Source: Simmondsia chinensis
Lineage: Eukaryota > Streptophyta > Magnoliopsida > Caryophyllales > Simmondsiaceae
Assembly (NCBI GenBank): GCA_018398585.1
Contig: JAGTTD010000015.1
Span: 3,849,001-3,913,000 of the forward strand
Reading direction: 5' to 3'
DNA: 64,000 bases
Every line of letters starts with the position of its first letter. The first letter of the stretch is position 1. The position numbers were made by a program, and so were the translations under genes. The notes under the pieces are model-generated. The model was not told the DNA's origin and did no database searches. It saw nothing but the letters and a program-made list of their open reading frames with translations. This document shows positions 1 to 11,762 of this stretch, piece by piece.

Positions 1-150
1 GTTAACCTGAAGAGAGGCTGTTTCCCAGTACCCCCAACCTGAGGGTGAGGACTTCCCAAAAGGTCATCCATCCTGGTACTGCTCTCGCCCAAGCATGCTA
101 AACTTTGGAGTTCTCTTGGGATCCGGTGATGGCGTGTTGGTGCCCTCTTT
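1..150 (-). mobile_element. 5S rRNA-derived SINE, copy 1 (cut by window edge)
   Basis: Read on the minus strand this matches the 5S rRNA internal region (GGGCGAGAGCAGTACCAGGA, then GGATGACC and GGGAAGTCC), followed by the family-specific region with GGGTACTGGGAAACAGCCTC. The tail lies outside the window. The 5S-like part is diverged and not in an array, so it is a retroposon head and not an rRNA gene. The same consensus recurs at 37571-37730, 41794-42043 and 58735-58992. Confidence 0.75.
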
Positions 151-155
151 GATAT

Positions 156-1865
156 TTAAACTATTCTATTAAGCCCATATTACTTTTTCTGATCAAAAAA
201 AAAAAAAAAAAACACATATTACTTTTAGATTTAAAAATTGTTTTCGTAAAATTTGTAAACTAAATATTAATATATTAAATCTTAAAGTATTAATATATTA
301 TTTACTTTTTTCTTTTATCGAGGTTTTTTTTTTTCCCTAAATACAAGTGATGCAACGCAATTTTAATTAAATATTACACATTCTCTAAATTTTATAATCT
401 AAATTTTCTCTCTTAACTTTGTTATTAAATAAAATTCAACACTTTCATATTCTAATTTAGCCTCCTAAATTATAGTATGTACACAATTCATTTTTTAATA
501 TTTAATTTAAGAAAATAACCTCCTTAACTATACTATTTAACCAAATCAGCTCTTATTTATTTTATTAAACTCAAATCACCCAAAAATAAAATTTAATGCT
601 TGAATGCAAGACAATTGATTCTTTATTAGTTTTAATTTACAGAAACATATTTCAGGGATTTTTTTTTTTCCAATAATTTAAATACAAATATAAGAAAACA
701 CGATGGTGCAGTGCAGGGATCGAAGACAAACCAAAAACCAAAACATCCAAGCAGTAGGCTGCCCACAACCAAGCACCAAAACAAACAAATGCCTAAACAA
801 GAGCAAGTCTAATGCTAAAGACACCAAAAATAAGCACCAAAAGACCATAGAAACGAGATACCTTCAAAAAACACACCCAAAGCCTATCCCAATGACAACC
901 AAACGACGAAGCCAAAACAAACGTTTAATACACTTTAATAAGATACCTTATTCAACATCTTACTCTTTCTTGATCCTCTTTATAACAAATGTCTTATGTT
1001 CTTCTTATTTATCTTCTCGAGCTGACTCACCATGATAGAGTAGTCACCATCAAAGCCCAATCCAAGTTTAGGGATTATTATTAATAAATTAGAATAAAAA
1101 AGGCAATTATAATCAATTTATGTATTAAGGTCGATGTTTAGGGTGATTTATTTTAATAGAGTAGTTTAGACGGCTATTTTTAAAATTGAATGCACAAGAG
1201 TTGAGTTTTATTTAATATCATACATTTTAAGTTTGGTGTTAATTTTTAAAGGTTTGACAATCTTACTTATAAATCTTTCTTCCAACTTTTTATACTACAT
1301 AATCATTTTCTAATTTTTTTTCCTTATGTTCTTACGTCTGAAAAGTTAAGGTACTCTTTCAAATTGAGGTCTTTGTTATTTTTTTTACTTATAAATAAAC
1401 TTAGCACTTAAGATTACCTCCTAAAACGAAGACCTTTTAAGACTTTATCTTACGGGATTCGGGTAATGTGCTTTTAGAGTGGGGAAACATGCTGATCTCT
1501 TTTTTACCAGATGTGGGCTAGTGCAAGATCAGTTGAGAGTATCATTTTGATCAAGTTCCGTGGCATAGGTCAAAGAAAAGACGTCTCAATATTATTCTCT
1601 ACTTTTAAGATTGTGATTCTTTATTGTATTTGGCTAGAAAGAAATGATATGATTCTTACGCACCGTTATAAGTCCGTGAATTTCTTATAGAATAAAGTAT
1701 TATTTTAATAGCCCCTTGGATAAAGAATTTTTGAGGCTTCCTTGAGAAGGCCTCGGCCAATAGAGAAATTATTGATTTACTGTCTTGGATGTTTCTTTTC
1801 CTATTTTCTAAAAGCAAAACCGTATATGTATAAAAAAGAAATTGTTAGAGATAGAAATAAAACAA
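156..1865. other. AT-rich intergenic DNA with a possible LINE tail
   Basis: No convincing gene is present. A poly-T run at 660-670 followed by A/C-rich sequence to about 1010 looks like the poly(A) end and 3' UTR of a 5'-truncated non-LTR retroposon on the minus strand. No target-site duplication was found for it. A 110-codon frame at 703-1035 lies entirely in this biased sequence, has no recognisable domain and is not called as a gene. Confidence 0.4.
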
Positions 1866-2068
1866 CTCGTCACCAAGTGTATCGAGTAAGGGACCCCTCC
1901 ACAGACTGAGTTAGCAAGACCATGACCAACTAGGGTGCCTTACCACCCACCCACCGAGTCGGACCGACCTTGTTCGAGTATGATACCCCCTCCATAGACC
2001 GAATTAGTACGGCCTAGATCGAGTAGGGTGCCTTACCACCTAGCGAGTTGGACAAGCCTTGTCCGAAT

Positions 2069-2974
2069 TGTTGGAAAAATGATACAAGCTAAACTTAAGT
2101 GTTATGGGAAAATATTCTAACTGTGCCTATTTACCAGCCATTTACCGTTATTAGTCATTTAGGGTCATTAAAATTGTGACCGTTGGGAATTAAATGACAA
2201 TATAGCCTTTGAAATTTATTACGTCCGTTTATAGCTGTTGGAATTCATTATAGCCGATTTTAATACTTTATTACCGTTTTCCACAAAATTTATATATATC
2301 CAACAAAACTCATCTCTCTCTCTCGCTCAATTACTGCTTCTCTCTCCTTTCTTTCTCCTTCACTTTCAACTAAACAAGGGAAATAGGAAGGGCCAAGTTT
2401 CTGGTAGCTGTGAATCTCTGGCACTGCTACTGCCACTAACACTCTCCCCTCTAGCAATTTTGGGCAAAGTTCAAGGCACTCCTACCCGGCAATTAACGAG
2501 TGCACGTTAAGAGTCGGATTGCTTTAATCCTGGAGGACGGCCGCCGGTTATACTGTGTGCACCAGAGCAGCGGCGAAACCGTCTTTTAGGATAGTGGCAT
2601 TTACCACGGCGCGATATCATCCTTTGTGAGATCTTTCTAATTACTCTCTTTTTTTGTTGCTATGATTAAATATTAGTTGATTTTTTAACATCCAGATGCT
2701 TTCATTTCAAATCGCTTTATTGAATTTTACTCCAAATGCAATGACCCTAAATCGGATCATTAAATACTTGATCAAATGTCTGTGACATATATCTATTTTT
2801 GGGATGCAATTTTGTAAATAGTTATTGTAGTTTAAATAGTTTAGAAATTGCATAAAATGTGTTCGATGAAATGCCTGAGAGAAATGTTGTGTATTGGAAC
2901 AATATGATTAGTGTATTTGTTAAGAATTTGATGCATTGTAAAGCTTTAAGGTTTTACTATGAGATTTTCTAACA
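2069..2974 (+). mobile_element. Solo-LTR-like element carrying a PPR gene fragment (copy 1)
   Basis: The 906-bp segment starts TGTTGGAAAA and ends TTTTCTAACA, giving the TG...CA ends and short inverted termini of an LTR. It is flanked by a perfect 5-bp duplication CGAAT (2064-2068 and 2975-2979). A TATA-like AAATTTATATATATCC near 2286 and a CT-rich leader follow the LTR layout on +. The last third (about 2700-2972) is a degraded pentatricopeptide coding sequence whose reading frame stops inside the terminal CTAACA. A second copy with the same architecture lies at 55658-56618 in inverse orientation. No internal region, PBS or polymerase is attached, so this is a solo LTR or a non-autonomous relic. 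Confidence 0.75.
2869..2972 (+). pseudogene. Pentatricopeptide repeat (PPR) fragment inside LTR copy 1
   Basis: One frame reads VFDEMPERNVVYWNNMISVF and continues to YYEIF before a stop. The VFDEMPERNVVxWNxMI phrase is a hallmark of plant PLS-type PPR proteins, organelle RNA-binding factors. Upstream bases to about 2700 align in broken frames with the longer copy at 55646-55891, so the fragment once covered about two motifs. There is no start codon, no organelle targeting peptide and too few motifs to work. It is a captured relic within the LTR-like element. Confidence 0.7.
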
Positions 2975-3848
2975 CGAATAACTTCATAGACTGAGTTAGC
3001 AAGACCGTGATCAAGTAGGGGACCTTGCCATCCATCAAGTTAGGCTGACCTTGTCCGAGTAAGGTACTTCTCCAAAAACCAAGTTAGCAGGACCTAGACT
3101 GAGTAGGGTGCCTTGCCACCCACCAAGTTAGACACACCTTGCCATCTACCAAGTGAACTGGACCTTAGCCTAGTATGAACATCCCATTACCTTCCGAGTT
3201 GGCTAAGCATAACCCTAGTAATAAGATAGATCCAGGTATACGGTCCTTATGTCAAGTAAACATCCCGCACTAGAAAGACCTCCCTAAATAGGACTGCTAG
3301 GAGATACGTACCACATATCTATTCCCCGAATAGCAGGACCCGATATAAAAATAATATTATGTTAATTATTTTCTTATAAATAAATATTATTATATCTTAT
3401 TATTAACTATATAATTAGATATATTGCCTTTTCTAAAATAGAAATCACACCTAGGGATGACGGCAGGTAAAACCTGTTACCCGAACGGATAGTGGGTACG
3501 GATCGACTATACAAGACAATATTAGCCATGGGTATGAGTACAATAATGTACCCGCTTGGTCCTCTACCCGGCATACCCATTCCATACCTACCCTAATTAG
3601 TATTTTATTAATTTAAAAATAGAAAAAATAAAATATGTACTCTATTTAGTTAGTCAATTTTGTGTCAAATATTATTACAAAATATAATTAGATTCTAAAA
3701 AAAAAATATTAACTAAATTAACATGGATGAATGTGGAGAGTTGTTTGGTACTTACATTGTGGTGGGTATGAGGCAGGTATTAGACCCTCGAGTAGTGGGA
3801 CGAGTATGAGTATCCACTTTCTACCCATGACGAATAATGGTATGGATA

Positions 3849-4954
3849 TGTTGGAAAACTTCACATAATCAAACAAAACGGAAGCGAAAAACAACATAAA
3901 CATCGAAATAATAACACCAAGATTTATATAGAAACCCTCCCTCAACTAGAGGGAAAAACCACGGGCCCAAACGGATGTCTCATCCACTGTGAAATTTAGC
4001 AATTATAATATTTAATCATAACCTCAAACCCATATACAATCATCATCAATCATCAATCGTCATCATCAATGTAACTATTGCACGATAAGTCACCAACCCT
4101 TTTTAATGTAGCTCCTGCAGGCGAGCCACCAACCATCCTCAACTTTGCTTTAGAAAAACGAAGCTACAAGAACTCTCATTAATGCCTTTCAATCAAAACA
4201 CCTCTCAACATTAAGGTACCTTTTAATCAAACCTCTCACTAGGGCACCTCTTTACAATTCTCACAACACCTCACATTTTTCCTCTCGTCTTCTTCCTACT
4301 CAAGCCTCAATCTTAAACTCTATTTATAATTGAGTTATCCAATTATAATCGCAATCAAATTTCGTTTAGATTAGTATCTAATGTAAGAATAAAATGATGA
4401 CCCACATGATATTTTAAATATTATTTTATCAAATATTTATGTTTTATTTGTTAATTAAGTGGTTTTGATTAATTATTAATCCAAATGGTTTATAAAGACG
4501 TATGATTCTTAATGAAAGTGTATGTCTTTTAAGGAAAAGACATATGTCTTAACGAAATAATATATCTATTGATAAGGAGTTATGTCTCTTTGTGAAAGGA
4601 TATGTTTTCTAGTAAAAGAGACATGTTTATTAGTGAAGTGACATGTTTATTAGTGAAAAGACATGTCTATTAAAGAAAAGACATATCTATTAACGAAAGG
4701 ACATGACCTTTTGTTTTGACAGAAGACACCCCTTTCTCCTCTATAAATAAAAGCTTTATCCTCTCTCTAACACAACATAAAAAAAAAAAAAATAACATGG
4801 AAGAGAATTAAAAGTACAAAAATCCATCTTACATCGTACAGTAAATAAAAGTGGTTAAGAGGAAGAAATTAGATTTCTTCAGTCATTCTCTTTTGCACAC
4901 TCAACGGTCATTCAATGATTGTTATTATTAATGGTATGTTCTTTAGTTCTAACA
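3849..4954. mobile_element. LTR-like sequence nested in the hAT-like element
   Basis: It starts TGTTGGAAAAC and ends TTCTAACA. The stretch 3925-3965 (ATATAGAAACCCTCCCTCAA, then GAGGGAAAAACCACGGG) resembles the U5 side of the copia LTR at 9955-10000, suggesting minus orientation for its left part. The right part has a plus-strand TATA-like CTATAAATAAAAG at 4741 and may be a second LTR. The flanking 5-mers (GGATA and ACGTG) differ, so this is not a simple single insertion. Two merged LTR relics are as likely. Confidence 0.4.
4495..4705. repeat. ~21-bp minisatellite with ATGTCTTT-type units
   Basis: About nine or ten imperfect units of the form TTAGTGAAAAGACATGTCTA follow one another. Phrases GACATGTCT, GACATATCT and GACATGTTT recur every 20-24 bp. 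The array sits just upstream of a TATA-like box, where LTR enhancer repeats commonly lie. Confidence 0.65.
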
Positions 4955-5307
4955 ACGTGTGAAAATTATAAAGCTCAAGATCTATATGAATTCATGATTT
5001 ATTCGCTAATGCTTATGCATATAGTTTAAGTTTTAAAACTAAATCGTATCAAATATCACCCAAATCAAATTTAGATCAAATCAGTCAATATTAATTTTGA
5101 GATAAACAATATGATAACAGGACAATAAATGAGAATATAAAGGAGGCACCCTGTATTTGTCCCGCCCCGTTGCCGTCCCTAATCGCACCTATCATTTTCT
5201 TTCCCTATCTTCATTGGTCTTCCTTCCATTATTGTTAACTTATTATATGATTTTACTTTGATGAATTTAAATTATTTTTAACTAGTTTTTTTTTATCTTA
5301 CTTGGAT

Positions 5308-5458
5308 TTTTTTTTCGATAATTTGCGAAAAAATAGCTAAACAAGCCGGTCATTTTCGCTAGGCGAGGCCTGAGTCCGCCCGCAACAACACGGGAACCAA
5401 AAACAACCAACACAAAACAAGAAAACAGGAACAAACTGCTCGCCTCAAAACCCTACAC
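5308..5458 (-). mobile_element. 5'-truncated LINE insertion with 13-bp TSD
   Basis: The element begins on + with a T-run, which is the poly(A) tail of a minus-strand copy. It then has TCGATAATTTGCGAAAAAAT and CGCTAGGCGAGGCCTGAGTC. It is bounded by the perfect duplication ATCTTACTTGGAT (5295-5307 and 5459-5471). The same 3'-terminal sequence, with CCTCGCCTAGCGA and a poly(A), ends the LINE fragment at 32390-33856, so both belong to one L1-type family. Confidence 0.8.
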
Positions 5459-5461
5459 ATC

Positions 5462-5523
5462 TTACTTGGATCGATTCAAATTCCTTGCATTTTTACTTGG
5501 ATCGATTCAAATTCCTTGCATTT
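5462..5523. repeat. 31-bp tandem duplication
   Basis: Two perfect 31-bp copies begin TTACTTGGATCGATTCAAAT and abut directly, the second starting at 5493. The first copy overlaps the right target-site duplication of the neighbouring LINE insertion, so the duplication may have arisen at or after that insertion. Confidence 0.85.
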
Positions 5524-6717
5524 TTATTTTTCTTCTCTAATCAAAGACTCTTTCTATATATCATTGTTTTGACTTATATATGTTACATTGTGGGAAAATG
5601 TGGCCTAAATAAATTAAAGGATACAATTAAACTATACATCAATGTATGAAATGTAGGTGGCCAACAGGTGTCGCTCCATGACCTGACGCGCGGGTCAAAG
5701 TGGTGCAGACGGATCGACACGAGTTAGACCCGTCCATACAACGAGTTGGGTGGGGTTGGGTTAGGGGTGGAATCCTTGACCTGGTTCGGCCTGTGACACG
5801 GGTCTGGGACGGGTTAGGTCATGAGTCTGACGGGTCAAAACCGGGTTAAACTCCTTTTTATGTTGTTTTGTTTTAACAAATAAAAAAGTAAAATAAATAA
5901 ATATAAAATACAGATAAACAAAATTATAACATTAATAAATATATAACTTACAAAACATAAAACACAACAATTAGTCAATTACATATATACATAAAATATA
6001 AAATACATGGCGTTAGAATTTGTACGGTTACTTGTGTCCATTTATTCTCCCGTGCTTCCATCCTCGATACCTTTCTAGCCTCGAGAAATATTCTAGCCTC
6101 GAGGTCCCATGCCACGTTTACAAAACAAAATCCTCACCACATTCGTAATTCTTATCAACCACTTCTCCCCATTTGCTACTCCAATGGTGGATTTCCTAAA
6201 GTGACTTAATTTTTCCGCCCCAAACAAAGTGAAGAGTAGTGACTCCAGTCTGGACATTCTTGGGGCCTCAAGCAAAATTTTCAAATAGGGCCTTTTATAT
6301 ATAATAACGATTCTCTTAAAACTCACTAATACCACCAATTGTTACTTTAAAAAGATCGACCTCTAAAATTTGCGGCCTCTAAAATTCGGAGGCCCCAAGC
6401 GGGCGTTTAGATTGCTTGGGGTTATGTCCGGCCCTACTCCGAAAGGTCACTAACATCACATTTACCATTTGGAGTACGGGGCTTCCATGAATTCAAAATA
6501 TTTGCAATTGCGTTAATTCTTCTTTTTTTTTTTTTTTTTTTTTTTTTTGACAATTATATCTATTATTTCTTTTATTTTTGTGTGTTGGTGTCATATTACT
6601 AAGTTAAATACTGTTAACGTCGTCCTTCCTCTATTTTTCTTTTTCTATTGTTTGATAACTTTCATCAAAGTCTATAAAATTGCAAAATTTAAAATTTAAG
6701 AGATTTTGATAGAAGTG
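5524..6717. other. Intergenic DNA with degenerate G/C-rich repeat pieces
   Basis: No gene was found. Bases 5650-5850 carry TGACCCGT/ACGGGT-type phrases like those in degenerate hAT-like elements. Bases 6240-6440 carry paired GGGGCCTC and GAGGCCCC motifs around TAGGGCCGGACATAACCCC on the minus strand, a MITE-like pattern with no proven duplication. A T-run lies at 6523-6549. Confidence 0.35.
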
Positions 6718-7317
6718 TAGGGGTGTAAATGATCCGAGCCGCTCGTGAGTAACTCGTGAGTAGCTCAAATAAAGCTCGACTCGAACTAGAATTAACCAAG
6801 TTCGAGTTAGGGTTTGAGTATCAAAAAGTACTCGACTAATAAACGAGTACAAGTCGAGTAGTTCAATACTCGATTCGATACTTGATTATGTACTTGACTC
6901 AATACTCGAATAGGAATCGGACTTGATACTCGACTTGATATTTGGTTTCATTTGGTATACTCGAATCACACTAGATAATTACTCATTTGATGTATTCAAA
7001 TATAGTTTATATTAATTAAAGAGGAATTTAGTATAAACGAAATTATATATATTAAAAAGGTAAATAGACAAAATCATATAAAGCTTAAATAAGTAAAATA
7101 AGCAAAATTATTTTTGATCCTAAATTAATTCATTTATATCCTCAAATTATAATGGAGCGTACGTGTTGAACCTTAGTGTACGTAATAAACGAGTACTCAA
7201 GTCGAGTTGAGTACTCGAATAGTTAACCGAGTACGAGCTTGAGCAAATTACATAGTCAACTGGAGTTTGAGTATTGAGATATTCAACTCGACTGGACTGA
7301 ATTCGAATGCGCCTCTA
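6718..7317. mobile_element. hAT-type MITE, CGAGCCGAG-rich family, copy 1
   Basis: The left end TAGGGGTGTAAATGATCCGA matches the right end of the copy at 36777-37466. The body is filled with ACTCGA/TCGAGT motifs. The right end is degenerate (AATGCGCCTCTA), and no clean 8-bp duplication is visible. Membership rests on comparison with the four copies that do have duplications. Confidence 0.55.
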
Positions 7318-7616
7318 AAAAAAGATACTTGACAATAATAAATAGAAGATTTAAATTGGCACTTCATTTGTACATCATTCATTAGGCTTGATATATTAGT
7401 CAACTTATCAGCCGTCATGTAGTTGGAAAGGAATCCAATACCTTATCAGCCAATTCTACTCACCAGAAATATTCCAAATAATTAAATAAAAAATCAAAAT
7501 TATGCACTTAATTTATACATTTAATTACATATTTAACTTTATGTAATATAAATTTATTATATGAAAAAATAACTTATTATTATTAATTATAGTTTAATAT
7601 ATTATTTACATTAATT

Positions 7617-7655
<39 letters not shown>

Positions 7656-7903
7656 TTAGATATACAAATTAGTTACTCGTATTTGACCAAAAACACAAAC
7701 ATAAAATTAGGTACTTGTGTACGGTCCAAACAAAAAGAGGCCACGTGCTGGCAGGCCACCTCTTCGCTGTCACATGATTATTTAATAATCGAAAATGTTT
7801 ATAAATTAATTTTTACTTTTAATTGTATTAATTTAGTTATTTTATAAGTTATATTATGTTTATAGGGGCCTTAATATCACCTCTGAAGATCACCTACTAA
7901 TAA
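7318..7903. repeat. AT-rich DNA with a (TA)n microsatellite
   Basis: A (TA)n run of about 15 units lies at 7620-7651. No coding or structured feature was found in the rest. Confidence 0.6.
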
Positions 7904-8210
7904 TGAACCACAACTCGAAATAATACACAACGAAAGGGGATTGGAAAGAACACCGGGATTTACGTAGTTTAATCGAAGCTTACAATTATGGAGGGGAGTA
8001 TAATAATTTCATTATATCAATTAAAGTTTACATGAAACGTCTCTCAACTCTCAATCAGTCTCCTAACTTTAACTCAAATCCTTATGGTAACATATATAAG
8101 TTCTGTGTATATATAGCGTCATTATATTAAAACCCTAGTGTGTTGGGCCTCAGTAGGATTGACCCAATCCTATATCTCATAAACAAGACCTACTATAATC
8201 AGATTCTACA
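7904..8210 (-). mobile_element. Candidate short solo LTR
   Basis: The segment starts TGAACCACAA and ends GATTCTACA. The phrase CACCGGGATTTACGTAGTTT resembles the U5 part of plant copia LTRs. A TATA-like CTATATATACAC is present on the minus strand. The flanking 5-mers AATAA and CATAA differ at one position. The borders are tentative. Confidence 0.4.
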
Positions 8211-9825
8211 CATAACCCAAGATTGTTCATTTAGTCTCTGAAATAAAAGTTATGTTAAATTGATGATGAAATCTTAAATGGTTTGGTCACTGGTTGGTCT
8301 AAATCGGGCCAATAGATGATTTTGTATTAAATTACTTGCATTTATAATGATTTTCCTATTAAAAATTACTTCAGTAACCTAACTTAAATTTAATCATATG
8401 ATTAAATTGATACAATTTAAATTGTACAAAAACTAAATTGACATGATGAGCAAAATACAAGGACCTTTGGTATAAATAATCATATTTTATATCATAAAGA
8501 TTACATTTAATAGTACATCATGCTTAATATATAGGTATAAATTATATACCGGTGTCACGAGATTTAGTTTATTAACTTTCTGTTTATAAACAATTTATGA
8601 AATAACTTTTTAGTTCAAAACTTACATATATTTAATAAAATTGTCTAAAATAACGATGTAAATGAGTATAAAACTTATTGTTATTTGTTGATAAACCCAT
8701 CTTCTTTTCACTATCACCCTATTGACACTACTAGCGAAGAAGTCGTATCCTTTTTTATGCACTTGCAAATCGTCATTTGGACTACTTTATTAAATATAAG
8801 TAATTTTTGAACTAAAATATTATATCACAAAGTTTGTTGATTAAAATACTAATACAACAGACTTCGGGTATTAATATATATGTAATTTATCGTAATATGT
8901 GTTATTAAAAATGTTTAAATGTATTTATTTATTTTTTATTATTATTGTTTACAAAATTCATATCTACCGAAAACATGTAAAAATAATATGAAATAATTGG
9001 GAAAACGTTATTTTTTTGTTTTTGACACTAGAAAAACGTTATTTAGGGCATGAGTGATATTATTTTTTATTTTCTATATTTTAGAAATAAATTCGTTTTT
9101 CTTATTTTTGCTTTATATTTTTACTCAAACTACAAAAATTAAAAACAAAAACCACAAAAATCGCTTATACAGTCTAATTTTTAGTTTTTTAACACGACCT
9201 TAATATTTGTTAACAACTCTTCGTTTTTTTAACATTTATTAATTAATTAAATTAAGGCTGCATTTGGTTCAGCTTTTAACTGTTTAAAGTTGTGAAAAAA
9301 CTCTATTTAACTGTAAACTTTACATTTGATTGGCATGAAAGATCCTTTTACATATTTTCAATAAATAAGAAGATGAAAAAAAAAAAATCATTTCATAACT
9401 AAATAAAAAAAGATACAAAACTATTTTTTACGGCTTGTATAAAAGGATGTCTGAAACGGCGTCCGAAAGGTAACAAAAAACACTGCTCAACGAACACCGT
9501 TTCAAACGGCGTTTTCTATTGACGCTATAGTAAAGTGTGCCATTTTGGTAAATATTTTTTCAACTATGTCATTTTGGTAAATTTTTGTACAAATAGTGTC
9601 ACTTTGGTAATTTATTCAAAAAATTAAATAAAAAAAGGTAGTTTTCTACTTTGTATTGAAAAGTTTTGTACTACATTTTGTATTAATCAAAGTTCTATGT
9701 TTACAATTTGTTAATTCAAAGATCCTGCCCCCTTTTGATATATAGTAATATATAGGGTTATTTATGCAAAAAATTTCTGTACGTAAGGAAAATCTTAACA
9801 AATCTGATATGCTCTGATACCAATT
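8211..9825. other. AT-rich intergenic DNA, no gene seen
   Basis: Simple A/T-rich sequence without a supported gene. At 9814-9820 on + the sequence CTCTGATACCA is the complement of TGGTATCAGAG, the initiator-Met tRNA primer binding site. It abuts the LTR at 9826 and suggests that a second, now deleted copia body once continued leftward. Confidence 0.45.
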
Positions 9826-10394
9826 TGTGCGGATAAATCTTGATGCGGAGGCGTAAACCTAATAGCTTGATTCGATTCAAATAATATGACTCACACAAAC
9901 GAGAAGTAAACAAATATATGGAGAAAGAAAGAACAAACAAGAACACATAATATTTATGTGGAAACCCCTCTACAATCGAGAGGGGAGAAAACCACGGGTG
10001 GAGATAGAGATTCTTTATTGATATTGAACAGAAGAATTACAATGACATTTTCTCTGAACGAGATCTATGAAAGAATTACAAACACTTTCTCTTAACTCTC
10101 GTAGCACTCAAAAACTGAATTGGAGGAATTGCAAAATTACCTCTCTCTCAATGGCGGTGCCTCACTCTTTTGATTGGATACCATGACGTAAACCCCATGT
10201 CCTAATTTATACACAGGTTTGGGAGGTCCCGATCGATCGGGAAACACCCGACCGATCGGCCCTCTTTCAGCCCAAAAAAAATCCCAAAAATTTCCTTAAA
10301 TCACCCAATCGATCGGGCTTCCCTCCCAATCGATCGGTGACCTCACGGCAACCCCATAAACTTAAAACAAGTAATTTGTGACATAATCCTAACA
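9826..10394 (-). repeat. Copia LTR (3' LTR of the gag-bearing remnant)
   Basis: TG...CA ends, a polypurine tract on its right and a tRNA-Met PBS complement on its left. Having both means it served as a shared LTR between two element bodies, of which the left one is gone. Two GATCGATCGG-containing inverted segments are internal. Confidence 0.75.
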
Positions 10395-10449
10395 AATCTC
10401 CACCTGGGCTCAAATTACATACATGAAAGAATTTCCTCCACCTTCTCCA

Positions 10450-11762
10450 CTAAACACCCCACACACGGGGCTTAACTTGACAAAACACGAAACCTAACCA
10501 AGTCCGATCGAAGCTTGAACTTCCTTCTGGGTAGCAACTGAGTGAACATATTTGAGAGGTTATCAGCATGCCAATCTTCTTCTTCTCTGAATTGGCTCTT
10601 GACACATTATCTGAAACAGCCACCTGCTGTTGAACTGTGTTACTGAACTGAACTCTCTCTGGCTTACTCACTTGACCTGAATCACAAACAACTGATGACA
10701 TCTTCTGTGGAGATAGCAATGAAGACTCGTCAAACGTGACACGTCTACTCGTCATGAATTGTTTGGAGCGAAAATCTTTCTGCTTCCCATAAAGCCCTTG
10801 TTCACATACTACCAGTCCTGTAGACTGACAACACAAAGAGCCCCTCACACTGTGCCCAGACAAACCCCTATCACCTGAATGATCCAATCTCAAACGTCCT
10901 GAATTTGTGATCTCTAGTTCTGTCAACAACAAGGACGATGAAGATGCTGCAACAGATCTAACAATTGTGGAACCGACAAGCTCATACAAAGTACCTGACC
11001 TTCTGCCCTTCATAACTGTCAAAGCACCCTTAACGACCTTCAAAACTCCACATTCAGCTGTGTACCTGTACCATTTAGACTTAAGAGTACCTAAGGAGAT
11101 GAGATTTTTCTTCAAATTAGGAACATGGTGAACATCGCTCAAAACCCTGATAGTGCCATCGAACATCCTAAAACGAATTGTTCCTATACCCAAGACTTTG
11201 CATGAAGTATCATTACCCATCAAAGCAACTCCACCTCGAACGAACTCGTACGTGGAAAACCAATCCCGGTTGGGACAGACATGATAGGAGCAACCCGAAT
11301 CCAAAATCCAACTATCTTTCAAATTGGACTGACGTTTAGACACGGACAATAGAAGATCTTTATTCTCACCATCACAATACTAGCTACTATGGATCTCTGG
11401 TCAGACCTGTTATCTGCTTCAAGTTTTCTCTTAAGCTTGTAACAGTCTTTCTTAATGTGTCCTTTCTTATAACAGTAGTTATAGGTTAGGTCTTGATACT
11501 TAGACTTAGACTTGTTTCCATTATGATCATACTCAGTTCTCCCCCTCACAAATAAACCACTACCTAAGTTATAAACAGAATAAGATAATCCTCTATTTAC
11601 TCGTTCTTTACTCAGTAGGTTTCTCTTAACTTCATCAACAGATATGGTTTGTCTACCACCATAAATCATGCTTTCGACAAAACCCTTATATGAAGCAGAG
11701 AGAGAACATAACAATAATATTGCCTGATCTTCATCCTTAGGAACATCATCCAATTCTTTCAA
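10450..11762 (-). pseudogene. Copia gag-protease fragment, frameshifted
   Basis: The polyprotein remnant runs from 11762 down. Its first frame (11762-11319) has gag sequence and a CCHC-type knuckle read as YNYCYKKGHIKKDC, in which the first cysteine is Tyr. A frame change near 11330-11349 leads into WILDSGCSYHVCP, the aspartic protease active site (DSG), and HHVPNLKKNLISLG before gag_pre-integrase. It then jumps to MTSRRVTFDESSLL, which normally precedes the reverse transcriptase, so integrase was removed by an internal deletion. It ends without RT. Such proteins normally build the particle and cut the polyprotein. This copy cannot be functional. Confidence 0.8.

Larger units (their letters stand above)
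1866..3230. repeat. Degenerate ~95-bp minisatellite interrupted by an LTR
   Basis: Blocks 1866-2068 and 2980-3230 are made of units sharing phrases such as GACTGAGTTAGCAAGACC, GAGTAGGGTGCCTTGCCACC and CGACCTTGTCCGAGTA, spaced roughly 90-100 bp apart. The LTR-like element 2069-2974 sits between the blocks and duplicated CGAAT of the array, so the array is older than that insertion. The sequence to about 3350 is related but non-repeating. Confidence 0.6.
3452..5181. mobile_element. hAT-like non-autonomous element, GC-rich TIR family, copy 1
   Basis: The left end TAGGGATGACGGCAGGTAAA and the right end CCCGTTGCCGTCCCTA form terminal inverted repeats of the TAGGGATGGCAACGGGGCGGG type. The 8-bp flanks are ATCACACC (3444-3451) and ATCGCACC (5182-5189), 7 of 8 matching, as expected of hAT insertion. 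The body contains G/C-rich phrases ending at about 3848 and an LTR-like insertion at 3849-4954. No transposase is encoded. Related copies lie at 36346-37548 and 51371-55607. Confidence 0.65.

Noticed and set aside
703..1035. 110-codon frame
   Set aside because: Extreme A/C bias, Lys/Thr/Gln-rich composition without a domain, and location next to a poly-T tract point to a LINE 3' region and not a gene.
3849..4954. Calling this a single clean solo LTR
   Set aside because: TG...CA-like ends exist but the 5-bp flanks differ, and left and right parts seem to have opposite orientation. Listed only as LTR-like.
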